This document shows positions 1-10,669 of a stretch of DNA of 64,000 bases, one piece after another. The notes under the pieces are model-generated. The model was not told the DNA's origin. It made no database searches and saw only the letters and a program-made list of their open reading frames with translations. The stretch is from assembly GCA_946800325.1 (NCBI GenBank), contig OX326960.1:16330393-16394392 (forward strand), given 5' to 3'. Numbering within the stretch: position 1 is the stretch's first letter; every line of letters starts with the position of its first letter. The position numbers and the translations under genes were made by a program. The stretch is from Luzula sylvatica (Eukaryota > Streptophyta > Magnoliopsida > Poales > Juncaceae).

Positions 1-74
1 TCCAAGCTTCAAGCTTCCAATCCGAGTTTTTTGTTCAAGAAATCTACAAACCGAGTTTCTTGAAAGAGAGGAAG

Positions 75-1928
75 ATGTTTCTTCTTATTTTGGTACGTTA
101 TTTTGCTCTATTAGACATTCAAGGTTCATATAATTTTGTAATTTTGGGTTTATTGATTCAAATTGAGAAGAGTAGGTTTCAAGAAATAATTGATTAGGGT
201 TTAATTAATTTATGATTTATTTAATTAATTCAATATTTTGTTTTTTTAATTGTTAATTTCTGAAAATTATTTCTTTTATTTTATGTTAAAAAATTATTTC
301 TTTTTTTATTTACTATTTTCAGAAAGTTATTTAATATAATATTTTGTGAAATTTATTATTTACTATTTAATTATTTTTTCGGAATATATTATTATTTATT
401 TATAATATTATTATGTACCATGTTTCAAAAAATTATTTAATATCTTATCTGTAATTTATTATTGACTATTTAATTATTTATTTTATATATAATTATTATT
501 AATATGAATATATTATTATTATTTACTATTTTCTGAAAATTATTTGGTATATTCTTTTCAGAATATAATATTTAGTATTTAAATATTTGTTTTATATATA
601 ATAATTATTAATATGAATATATTTGTATTATTAATATTAATATATTCTTTTCATAAAATATATTTAATTATTTATATTAATATTATTATTATGATTTCTG
701 AAAATATTATCATATTTTGTCAATTATTTGTAATTTGTAATTAATATATTATTTTATTGTATTCTTTTACAGCTTGTTTTGATGACGTTCGGGGCTAGTG
801 GTAGTGGTGAGGGTTCGAGTCGCGGTGCCGGTGAGAGTTCGAGTCGCGGTGGCGGTGAGCACGTTCTCGGCCCCGGAGCCGAGATCGACGAGGAGGAGGA
901 GTATCCTGTCACACTGCCCATGCATGACCTCCAATGGTCTCATGCATTCGATGTGGAGGGGTCCCAAGTTCCGCATGTACCATTGCGTCCGCGGCATGGA
1001 GGAGTTCCTCTTGCATGATACGATGAGTATCAGCCATTTTTCGAGATCGTGAGGCTATACAAGGCTTAGTATTATTGACGTCAATTCGGCGATACTCCAG
1101 GTTGGGGGAATACCAGAGACGCACACCTTCCACATGAAGTAGGGAGAGATGACGATTACCTTGCAGGACATCTCGTGCCTCCTTGGTCTCCTCGTTGGGG
1201 GAATACCGGTATGCATGGCGTATGGTAAGGGACTGAATTGGAAGGCTTACGTACACTTGATGATTGGGGTTCAGCCGGATGATACCTTCAGGACAGGGAG
1301 TCAAGTACAACTTAAGACTAGATGGCTTCAGCGGTACTTCAATGTGCTTCGAGTTGATCAACTACATGATCCCGTTCAGATAAACTCATATTTTGTTGAT
1401 CGAATTGTAATATAGTTAAATTCATATTTGTAATTATCACATTGTAGGGTGTGATATATGTTAGAGCTCACATACTTTATTTTCTCGGACGATATTGTTT
1501 CCAGACCTTACGGGCAACACCGTACTTGACGTTGATGGAAGACATGGATGTCATGGGTGTGTATAGTTGGGGGGGGGGGGGGGGGGATACTGGCATGCTT
1601 GTACCATTTTCTATGCAACGCCACTGACCCGGGCACGAAAGAGGTAGGGGATGCCAGATGCTTCTTGTAATGTTGTCGTATTCTCGATTTTCGATTTATG
1701 CGCCGAGGATCACGTCGACAGACCGACTTATTCAGATAGTGACGGAGACGACGACGACGACGATGGTCATGTCACGCGGCTTACCTAGCAGCATCGTGGA
1801 CGTGCACGTCGCGTCGTTCCCCGACGTGGTGCAGGTGGTCGTGGTCGTGGACGAGCTTGATGTATTGGTGTTTGTATTTTTTTTGGTGTTTTGTGTTTGT
1901 GGATATTGCGTTTTGGTGTTTGGATGTT
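75..1928 (+). pseudogene. Plant mobile domain (MAIN-like) pseudogene, unit 1
   Basis: The best-preserved part, 1149-1379, reads TITLQDISCLLGLLVGGIPV, then a conserved NWKAYVHLMIG segment. This is the hallmark of the plant mobile domain (aminotransferase-like PMD, PF10536) of MAIN/MAIL1 and the so-called phosphatase-7 long-form proteins. A small first exon (75-92, MFLLIL) could splice at a GT (93) to an acceptor ending at 772. The Gly/Ser-rich start then runs to a stop at 1018. Beyond it the PMD frame continues only through frameshifts. The stretch matching the usual WRPETHTFH motif has lost its RW, and a TAG precedes the TITLQD segment. The splice donor after HDPVQ is mutated here (GATA) but normal (GTAA) in unit 2. 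The tail is acidic (Asp run near 1740-1765) followed by an Arg/Gly-rich stretch. The gene is dead. Confidence 0.8.
1569..1586 (+). repeat. Poly(G) run inside PMD pseudogene
   Basis: An uninterrupted run of about 18 G lies inside the last PMD exon. The same position in unit 2 (about 32957-32976) has a slightly longer run. The length difference shifts frame and may be real or a sequencing artefact. Confidence 0.9.
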
Positions 1929-2523
1929 AGATATAGTTTTTGTGTTTTGATGTATTGTGGATGACATGTTTTTTGGATATTTCGATGTGTGTGTTGAATA
2001 TTTAGATATTAGTTTTTTGTGTTTTCTTGATTTTTTTTTATTTAGTTTAAAAAAATGAAATAAACTAGCAACATTCTGGACGATTTTGAGTGAGCAAATG
2101 ATCTCTCAAAATTACAACGAAATCATTTAAATTATAGTTCTTCAAAAGTTATAAAACATTCGTGTTCTAAGTATTTTACAATTCTAACTCTAAATTTAAA
2201 AAATAAATGATTCAAATTGCAAAAAAGAAGAAGAAGTGAACAACAGTTCTTTCGCCAGAAAGCACAAATCATATTTCCCACCTATTCCAGTCATGTGGCA
2301 TGGAGCCATCTAATCCACGTACTTTCGTCAAAGGGGCTGGCGAAAGTCCTTAACAATGCTTAATCCCGTGATTACTACTAAAATTAGTGTATGAGTACTT
2401 TCGCCAGACTCCCTGGCGAAAGACTACTCTCTTTTGCCATATTCCTTGGCGAAAGCGCTAGTTTCGCAAATTGGCCAAAACTTACGCTATCCTTACAAAT
2501 TGGACTTTCCAAAATGATACATG

Positions 2524-4215
2524 AAAAAAAAATCAAAAATAATTTATATTAACATAATAATATATATATATTTAATGCATTATGCGAACATATAATTCAT
2601 ATAGTCAATAACAAAAAATATACATACATAATTTAAATGAATTAATCTACTCTTATGTTAATTATGTATTAGCTGGTATATATATTATATGTTGGAACAT
2701 AAAATTTAACATAATAAACAATGTCCAATTTACATATTGTAAAACATATTAACATATTAACTTATAATAAATTCACATATGATTGTCATATTAGTCAAAT
2801 AAAAAATAAAAATATTTTCAAAAAATATTAAAAAAAATATATAAAAAATGATGAACATTAAAACTAATAGTTTATAAGATACATTTCTTCTAAGATATGT
2901 TAAAGGTGAGTTATTATTTTATATGGGTCATATCATTGGATGATGCTTAGTGCATATTTATAAATTTTTTATTTTATGCTAGTTTTTCATGAAATAAGAT
3001 ATAATAAATGAAATATTAAAATTAAATAAATATAACATGCAATCTAATTTTATTTTAAATTTGTATATCTTAAAAAATATTTATGGAGATTTCTAAATTA
3101 ATTACAATACCAAGATAAGTTAAGTAAAATTAAATATGGAAAATAAATAATTATTTTGGTAATTTTTAAAACACCAAGATAAGTTTAAATCATTTAGGGG
3201 AGGGGAGCAAAGTAAAATAAATAAAAAATGCATTTTCAAGTAGTATGTATGGTGGTTTCAAATATATAGATCTTTGGCTAGGAGTGCTATTTCTTTCTCT
3301 ATATCTTTATTTTTGTTGTTTATATTTATTTTTAGTTGCAAACAGAAATGCAGTCGAATTAGCATTGAAGAAATGAATAACGCAATGATTGACGAACAAC
3401 CAATAGTCGAAGCAAATGAAGAAATTAGAAAATGCCCAACTGTGTTGTCAAAATTAAAGTATGCTGAATGAATATTATTTTTTCTCGTGTTCCTGATTGT
3501 GCGGGGCAACGTCATTGCCAACATTACGGGATTGATATCCACTCGGTCGAGACAACTATAATGTCAGAATAAGCTCTAGTCAGAGAACTACCTCATGGTT
3601 GATGGAATAATATATTTCACAAAACCTTCTTAATTTTTTTATTTTTGAGAATAATAGAGTATCCTCATACGTCTCCTACTTCTATTTTATATTTTATATT
3701 TGATAATAAAGAGTTCATACAAGTTTGGAGGATATTTGCCCTAGATATTAAATACTATTCCTAAATATCCTCTAATGCAACTTATATGAACTAAGAATTA
3801 CAATCCCTGGAAATATGTTCCTGACTTGCACAAAAAAATCTTATAAATTTAAAACCAGGAATATGATTTTTCGGATTCCACACATAAACCCTAGGAGTAA
3901 AACCTTCCTCCTTCATACCGCCGTTTTATTTCTGTTTCCTTACATCTGTTCTATTACGGCGCTTCCTTTTTCCATCTATCCTCTCTTATTTCTCTACGAT
4001 AGATCTCTTTCATGGCGATATTCTTCTTCCTCAACGTTGAACTAATAGATACAATTTGATACAAGAAAAGGAAAATCATGCCTTAAAAATGAAAATTAAT
4101 CTTACTATTAATCTTACTAATACAATATTCAACCCATTTTTTGAATTTACAATTTTCCACGTCATCATTGTACCGAATTGCAATGCAAATACATTTGAGA
4201 AAAAGAAATATTGGG
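2524..4215. other. Duplicated AT-rich spacer, no supported gene
   Basis: Apart from open frames shared simply because the region is duplicated (34 kb copy), I see no gene. The stretch 3249-3470 has a hydrophobic segment followed by an acidic one and recurs at about 34660-34880 and, broken, at 57062-57400. It has no ATG in the hydrophobic frame, so I do not call it coding. Confidence 0.6.
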
Positions 4216-4398
4216 ATGATGCGCTGCTATTTTTTGGTCGCAGCCCTTGTTTGGGTCTCCTCACTTCCCCTCACGCCTCCTCCACCCTCCTCGTTAACTC
4301 CCAACAAACAAGTTCCCACCCAACCCTTGCCCAACATGCGCGTTCTCCCTCTCAAATCAGTCGAACCTCAAAGCAGCGACCGAACGAAAAGAAGATAA
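4216..4398 (+). CDS. Possible small secreted-peptide ORF (unit 1)
   Basis: This 60-residue open frame starts with two Met and has a hydrophobic stretch (CYFLVAALVWVSS), then a Pro-rich stretch and a basic end (RTKRR). It looks like a signal peptide plus short tail, but I recognise no peptide-hormone family. The unit 2 copy (35729-35950) lacks this stop because TAA is TAT there, and extends 13 residues (YLSWPEGGWTNYT). It may equally be part of a 5' leader: the following 700 bp are pyrimidine-rich with an AAACCCTAAAG motif, typical of plant leaders. Confidence 0.2.
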   Translation: MMRCYFLVAALVWVSSLPLTPPPPSSLTPNKQVPTQPLPNMRVLPLKSVEPQSSDRTKRR

Positions 4399-5338
4399 CT
4401 GTCATGGCCCGAGGGGGGTTGGACAAATTATACATAAATGGAGGTTATAAATGCAATAAGGTATTATGCTTGTGTATAGAGTATAGCTTGGTGGTGTTTA
4501 GCAATTCGATTATGCGATTATACATAAATGGAGGTTATAAATGGAGGTTATACATTCCTCTGTAATTCTGTTGTAGGAGGAGTACTAGATTATGCGATTG
4601 GTTGATTAGATAAATAGGAAGAGAGAAAGAGAGATTATCTGAATATTTTTTGCTGTTATTGTTTTGTCTCTTGTAAGTTTTCTTGGAGTGTTAATGGTGG
4701 ATAGAGTGAAAATTTGAATGCAAGTTTAATTCTTTTCTTCAAATTTTACTCAATTTCTCTGTTTGTATCATTCTGAGGGCTTAATCGAAAGATCTCGTGT
4801 GGAGAGTGGATCTGGGCGTCATTTATCTTCCGATTCTTCTCCTCATTTCTCTCAAAACCCTAAAGTTAAGAAGTGAGGTCTCTCTATTACCCGTGGCCGT
4901 GATGTGATTCTCATAGATACTTTCTCGACTTTCGATTTTGAAGATTTATCAAATCTGGATATTTCTCAGATTTCATGATTATTGTTTTATAACTGGGAAG
5001 ACAATTATTACAATAATCTTTATTTGTTTAAATTATGCATGCGAATCATTTGCCTTTATAATTGAATTCAGAAATTTAATCTTTAATTTGGGCTAATTCA
5101 TTTTCTTCTTCTTTTTGGTGCAGTTCTAATTCCTTTTCAATTCAAATGCTGAATGGAGTTTGTGAAGCAACAAGGGATTGCTGCGAATCATTTGTCTTGC
5201 ATTGTTTTGAAACGGTACTCAATTGCCTGCTTAGGTACACAATTTATGAAAAATATCATTATTACTATTATTTCATAAATGTGTAAGGCTTTATAGGGTA
5301 TATAATTTTAAATTTGTGAATCAAATTGGTTGATTGAA
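4399..5338 (+). other. Leader-like duplicated segment without clear ORF
   Basis: Pyrimidine-rich, TCTC-rich stretches around 4760-4880 and an acceptor-like TTTTTGGTGCAG at about 5114-5125 resemble a transcribed plant 5' region with introns. No protein follows. At 4508-4556 the copy differs sharply from unit 2 (see findings). Confidence 0.3.
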
Positions 5339-7368
5339 GGTGGGGAGGAAAGAACAATAAAAGTAATGGAGGTGCAGAGCCAATTTGATTTGATTCGAGC
5401 AGTCCTCTTCTTGAATTTGATTACGAATATGGATTCGCTACTAAGCGTCATTTTTCTTTAAATTGTTTCATGAGTGGTATCTTGGTTCTGAAATCTATCA
5501 GTCAAAATCAGTATTGTCCAGAGTGATTTTTTGTGATTTGTTAAAGCTAAATCCCCCATCATAACTGTTTTTTCTTGAAATAGATAAATAAATAAATATG
5601 CGGTAATAACAAAATCGATATACATATACGATGTAATTTTGATATATGAAAATTACACTATTATACCGATCAGGAAAAAGCAGAATAAGCAACCCTAGCA
5701 ACATTGCAATTATATGATCATCTTGAAACCGAGAATTGCAAATACTTCATAATAATACACTATCATCATTCATACATGCATACTCAGTAGCTTTAATATT
5801 AAGAAATATATTCGTCTGTGTTTGTTTGGAAATGATAGAATGAAACTATACTAATTACATCTATTGAGGGTAGTTGTTTAAATAGAATTTGCACGGAAAC
5901 ACTTAAACTCAATTATATAATCATGATATGTTTACAAGTACATTGATGCCAATAAATGTATTATAATTATTAAATGTTCATGAAATTTATTTATTATGAA
6001 TATGCATTATAATTAATAAAGATCCATGTAATTGTTCCATCATTATAAATCCACACAAAATAAATAAAATATAACATGTTATAATTCAAACAAAATTAAA
6101 GTTTCAAAACAAATAAAAGAAAATCATGAATAATACACATAAAATCGAAATATATATTTAAAATTTCATCCATTAATATAAAAAATATCAATTTAAAAAA
6201 AAAACACATTTGTAAATTATAGCATCAAAAATTAACAATTGAGCCATAATTTCATAAGCAGATTATATATGGAGTCCCGATAACACAAAAATAATATTCT
6301 TGTATATTATAAATTCCTAGCTCAGAGAGACCATCGTTGGTGACTCCAAAAACTTGATTTCATCCAATATCTTACAAAAGAAAATCTCAACTAATTAACT
6401 ATGTATTCAAATTTTTTAAAAATATCAAAACAAAAACTGCATAATTCTGCATAATTGAATTTTTTTTTTGTTCCAACTAATGACCATGTGAATATTTGTG
6501 AGAACGACACAACATATATATGGCGAACCCTTATAGTTGGTTCATACTTTCTGTTTCGCAAAACTGGTTTGTTCATTGATTTTTTGATTCACATGGATAA
6601 ATTGTGAGTAAAATAAAGGGTGGTGATATTTTAAGAACAATATTTGGCGGTTGAGAGCAATTTTGAGAAAATTGAATTATGACTCATTTTGTCTCTAATA
6701 TTAAATACATATTTTTTTGAAAATCGTATTGTAATTTATTTTCAAAAGTTTTTATTTTTTTTCTCCATTTGCTTGATTATTATGATTATTATATGTTACG
6801 AAACACATAAAGTTTATTTTCATAATTATATACTTATAATAAATAGAATAAAAATTATTTATATTAATAAGTTTATGAAATTAAATATTTGAAAACGACA
6901 GTTAATCATGTTTATAATATTAGAATCAAAATAAATCATATTAATAATACAATTTTTAAAGATGTAGATTAAATATTAGGGTCAAAATAAATCATTTTTT
7001 ATTTTTTCGTAAAAGCTGCTCCCGATCCCTAATTTTTGCTCTCAAAATATCACCACCCTAAAATAAAAGGGAAATTAGAGAATCACCCCCATGTTCTAAG
7101 TTCATTACATTTAAATTTAGTTCATTGGTATCTTCATTTAGAATTTGGAAATATTGCAAATAGTTAAAATAACTGATATATGCATTTAACTTAAATGCAA
7201 TTATCCATTAATTAACTCTCTCAAAAAAGGTGTATCGATTAATTAAGAGCACATTGAACAATTTTTACTGATGGCAAAAATACATGATTGATTATCATCA
7301 AAAGATTATAGGCTACCTATGTTTTTAATCAATGTTGTAAAACATGCTAAACATAATAAGTTGAAAAT
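5339..7368. other. AT-rich spacer with one dispersed repeat
   Basis: There is no supported gene. From 6340 to 7368 it is colinear with 57710-59105 of the third copy: both carry the words GACTCCAAAAAYTTGATTTC and ATGGCAAAAATACATGATT. Because the third copy carries a LINE here, 7330-7365 preserves the approximate pre-insertion site. Confidence 0.6.
5866..6300 (+). repeat. Dispersed repeat, family shared with Rossmann-gene introns
   Basis: The sequence beginning TTTGTTTAAATAGAATTTG and ending in a stretch with ATATGGAGTCCCGATAACAC is about 80% similar to 23715-24125 and 51520-51935, which sit in intron 1 of the two Rossmann pseudogenes. It occurs in three places in otherwise unrelated contexts, so it is an old transposable element of unknown class. 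The intronic copies have an extra head with ACCCGCGCAACTATTGC. Confidence 0.75.
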
Positions 7369-7369
7369 A

Positions 7370-7392
7370 TTATATATATATATATATATATA
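7370..7392. repeat. (TA)n microsatellite, left border of 11-kb block
   Basis: A pure TA run of about 23 bp. The equivalent position in the third copy (about 59108) has no TA expansion. Confidence 0.95.
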
Positions 7393-7647
7393 CACATGTT
7401 TGCTAAGAAGAATTAAAAAAAAAAATCCACGCAAGCAAAATATACTAATGAAATTAGCAAAATATACTATTTAAATCAACAAAATATACTATTGAATCCA
7501 ACATGTTGACATGATTAAAATTAAGAATAAAATAATATATTTTCAACAATATATTTTACTATATACAAAAATATATTTTGCTAATTTCAATAATATATTT
7601 TGGACTTTGGATTCTTTTTTTAGATTCTTTTTGTGAATTCTTCTTAG
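7393..7647. mobile_element. MITE between two (TA)n tracts
   Basis: This is a 255-bp element whose ends are inverted copies of CTAAGAAGAATTNA with following A-rich and ATCCA-containing sequence. It is flanked directly by (TA)n on both sides (7370-7392 and 7648-7670). The interior contains GCAAAATATAC words like those of the 11.8-13.9 kb minisatellite. Sequence just right of it (7671-7705, AGAATCCACAAAAAGAATCC) is another copy of the same end. Confidence 0.6.
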
Positions 7648-8129
7648 TATATATATATATATATATATATGCTAACTAGAATCCACAAAAAGAATCCAAG
7701 GATCAAAAATTAATACAAGTAGAGGCGGAGGGACCTTTTTATAATATGATCAAAATTTATATAAACTACAGACGGAGGGACCTTTGTAAATAAGTTGATA
7801 AACCATCCACCCCCACCCTCACGCCAGCAACAGCAGCAGAACAAGAAGAAGAAGACGATGACGTCGACGAATGAAACAGCAAGAGCAAGAGACTTCCATC
7901 TCCATGGATCCCTCCACGTCGAGCTCGGCTCTCACGCTCTCCCCAAGCCTTGTCGTCAGACCCAAGCCCGCCCCAAAGAGGTTCATCTACTCCCAAATCC
8001 CCGCCTCTCTCCATCCACTCCCAAATCCCCGCCTCTCTCCGCCCCAAAGAGGTCCAACCCTGCGCTAAATTCCGCCATCTCCCTCCTCCATCCCTCTTAC
8101 GATTTCGAAATCCACAAAACCCTACATCG

Positions 8130-8512
8130 GATCACCTCATCCTCCGCCAGTCGAATCGCTCTTCAATTGCCGGACGGTCTTCTCATGAACGCTTTCTCTC
8201 TCTGTGATATTTTCTCCAAATTCGCCCCTTCAAACCCTAATTTTTTCGTCTTAGCTGATCCTACTTATGGGGCATGCTGCTTGGCCGATACTGCTGCCTC
8301 GTCTCTCTCGGCAGATTTGTTGGTACCCTACATCGGATCACCACATCCTCCGCCAGTCGAATCGCTCTTCAATTGCCGGACGGTCTTCTCATGAACGCTT
8401 TCTCTCTCTGTGATATTTTCTCCAAATTCGGCCCTTCAGACCCTAATTTTTTCGTCTTAGCTGATCCTACTTATGGGGCATGCTGCCTGGCCGATACTGC
8501 TGCCTCGTCTTA
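8130..8512 (+). repeat. Tandem duplication of a DPH1 segment
   Basis: Two head-to-tail copies of a roughly 190-bp DPH1 segment join at 8322/8323, where the first copy breaks after ...TTGTTGGTAC and the second begins CCTACATCGGATCACC. A third copy is at 10926-11125 beyond the insertion. After 8512 a short further repeat (TCTTAGCTGATAC, CTTATGGGG) leads into the insertion. Confidence 0.92.
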
Positions 8513-8812
8513 GCTGATACTACTTATGGGGTTTAATTGCAAATTATTTCTCGGTTCACGAGGTGCGTGGTGCACCGGGTGTAGTTAGTAATTTCTTTTA
8601 TAGTTTTGTGGCATTATAAATAGAGAGAAGAGAGAGAATTAGAGGATAATATTGATGTAGTTGTTTCTTCGTGTCAGAACTCGAGACCTTGTCTCTTTAT
8701 ACTTTTAATGAATCGAATTCGAATTCATTTCAAGTTTGTATCTTTTATCTAATTCTCTCAATTTCGAGGTTGTTTGAGTAAGGATTCGAGATCGAATCGT
8801 TACAATTGGTAT

Positions 8813-8824
8813 CAGAGCCGTCGA
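8813..8824 (+). promoter_or_regulatory. Primer-binding site
   Basis: GGTATCAGAGCC three bases after the LTR end (…GTTACA) matches the plant retrotransposon primer-binding site. Confidence 0.7.
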
Positions 8825-9847
8825 TTCTCCGCACCAGATCCGATTCGCGACGACTTCTCTATTCAGATTTTGACATCGCCACCGGATTCGCCACCTGATT
8901 CTTGATTTCTTGATTCGAGAAATCAATTCAATTCGAACTCCTCCATCTCCAGTTCAGAACCGATTCAAGTGTCGATTTCAGAAACGATTCGGATTCGAGT
9001 ATCGTTCACAATCAGATCTGAGATTGATTCATACTTAATTTCCCCGATCGTTCCTCGAATTTCTCTTTTGGTTTCAAGAACCGCAAGAATTAATTCAAGA
9101 TCAAGATCGAACCGCAACCTCAATTGCAGCACTTTCGACCCCGAATTTCCAATTTGAGATGAATCAGACCTCACAGCCCTCTCTCTTCAATTCGACGATC
9201 TCACATGTTGGATTTTCTGCCAGGATCTAGTGAACCTCGCTATTCGATTCGAGCCAAGCAGTCGTTCAAACCTGCACCAGTCGTCGAATTCTGCATCAAA
9301 GCCACAACAGTCGCCGCCTCGCACTCCAGCCGTCATTCTCCAAGCTTCGTTCCGGACTAAGATTCGTGATCACGTCGTTCTTCAAGCTCCAAGCTCCAAT
9401 CTCTAGCGATTCACGTCAGGTGGAATAAGCTTCGCGTCCCCTTACATCGCGTGAAGAAGAAGGAGGAGGAAGTGTTAGCGGATCCGGGTGAACCTGATCC
9501 GATTAGTGTGGGATTCGAGTTCCTGGATTGTGTGTTCCGGTTTATCAAGAAATCCGGATACAAAAACCGAGAATTCAAGTTTCGACTCTGCTCAGAATCC
9601 AGAAAGGGAACTGCTGCACAATCCCAGGTTCTGCCATAACCTGTAATCCAAAATCCGAGAATTCAAATTCAAATTCTGTTAAAAAATCCAGAATTCTTTA
9701 ACGGGTCTGAATTGTTTCTAAGCGGGTTTGCGGGTTGTTGAAGCGTTTTGAGTCGATACGATGAGTAATAAAATAGTATATTTGTGAGATATTATTCATC
9801 CACAAGATACGTATCATGGACATCGATGTGACGAGGATTGCGATATT

Positions 9848-10669
9848 ATGAGATGGGTTGATAATCAATTTTGGTGTGAAACGGGTAAAACGATGCATAC
9901 ATGTGGAACAAATTGCGATCAAAAGATATTATATGGTAAAGGCGAGGCTTATTGCGAAATTAGTGGGCGATTTTTCACGTTATCTTGGGAAGAATTGTTA
10001 AAAACCATGTTGTATAAGGTGGACCAAATGCAAGCAAGTAATAATAGACGATTTGATGAATGGAAAAAATGTTTCAACAAAGAAGAAGAATCGAATGAAA
10101 ATGGAGTCAATAAAGGAGAGGATAACAAAGCGGATTCGGGCGTGATCGAAGCGGATTCGGGCGTGCTCGAAGCGGATTCGGGCGTGATCGAAGCGGGTCC
10201 GATTGAGATTGAAGTGGATTCGGACGTGATAGAAGTGGATTCGGGTGCGCGCAAATTGGATTCGGAAAAGATTGAATCGGAGGACATAGTCATAAATGGC
10301 GAAATGACTATTCTTTCAAAAATGTTCGAGTCGGGTACGATGCGATTAGTAGGTAAAATGTATGTGGATCCGTATTTGCATTTCAAGAGGGATACTTATC
10401 GAGAAAGCGTGAATGAAGATTTAAGAGGATTGTGCGCATTACGAGAAAGATGGTTATCTCCATTAGAAACACGACTCGAAGGGAGGCTCGACGATGAAGT
10501 GAAAAGGCCGCCTCCAAAACCGAATATAAGGTACGGTGTGGAATCTTCAAAGGTGGTGATTCGTGTTGGGTTGAAAAGGCCACCACCAAAGCCGAATATA
10601 CGGTACGAGGTGAAGTCTTCAACGGTGGTGATTCGTGTAAGAAAAACAATCTCAAACCGAATAAAATAG
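9848..10669 (+). CDS. Unknown Cys-containing acidic protein inside inverted-LTR insertion
   Basis: A 273-residue ORF from ATG 9848. The open frame also continues upstream to a stop near 9785, adding CDEDC-like residues, so a longer start without ATG is possible. Together the N-terminus shows a CX3C pair, a further Cys, and HTCGTNC, resembling a small metal-binding domain. The middle has four or five tandem repeats of the type EADSGVI. The C-terminal third has two copies of KRPPPKPNIRY. I recognise no family. It lies in the sense direction after a primer-binding site, where gag would be, but has no CCHC knuckle. It ends within the inverted terminal sequence, so its last residues are encoded by the inverted LTR border. 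Confidence 0.5.
   Translation: MRWVDNQFWCETGKTMHTCGTNCDQKILYGKGEAYCEISGRFFTLSWEELLKTMLYKVDQMQASNNRRFDEWKKCFNKEEESNENGVNKGEDNKADSGVIEADSGVLEADSGVIEAGPIEIEVDSDVIEVDSGARKLDSEKIESEDIVINGEMTILSKMFESGTMRLVGKMYVDPYLHFKRDTYRESVNEDLRGLCALRERWLSPLETRLEGRLDDEVKRPPPKPNIRYGVESSKVVIRVGLKRPPPKPNIRYEVKSSTVVIRVRKTISNRIK

Larger units (their letters stand above)
1..2523 (+). mobile_element. PMD-carrying MULE-like element, unit 1 copy (5' end outside window)
   Basis: The right terminus ends with the inverse of CATGTAYCATTTTGGAAAG at about 2500-2523. Just inside are palindromic modules of the type CTTTCGCCAG...CTGGCGAAAG at about 2250, 2323, 2398 and 2434. The full-length copy at 30783-33920 shows that the matching left terminus lies upstream of base 1. 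No transposase is visible, so the copy is non-autonomous. Long terminal inverted repeats suggest a Mutator-like element, and plant mobile domain genes are known passengers of such elements. That class assignment is inference. Confidence 0.7.
1..5338 (+). repeat. Segmental duplication, unit 1 left block
   Basis: This block is nearly identical to 31229-36902 and in the same orientation. It includes the 3' part of a PMD-carrying transposon (to about 2523) and roughly 2.8 kb of flanking non-element DNA, so this is a duplication of a chromosome segment and not two transposon insertions. Homology stops near 5338, just after the shared stretch ending in a tract of GTGTAAGGCTTTAYAGGG. Unit 1 begins before the window. 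Small indels separate the copies, for example a 130-bp stretch present at 35438-35575 and missing near 4035. Confidence 0.93.

Noticed and set aside
3258..3542. Minus-strand 94-codon frame conserved in both units (34669-34953)
   Set aside because: Conservation is explained by recent duplication, the third copy (57062-57400) breaks it, and no family is recognisable.
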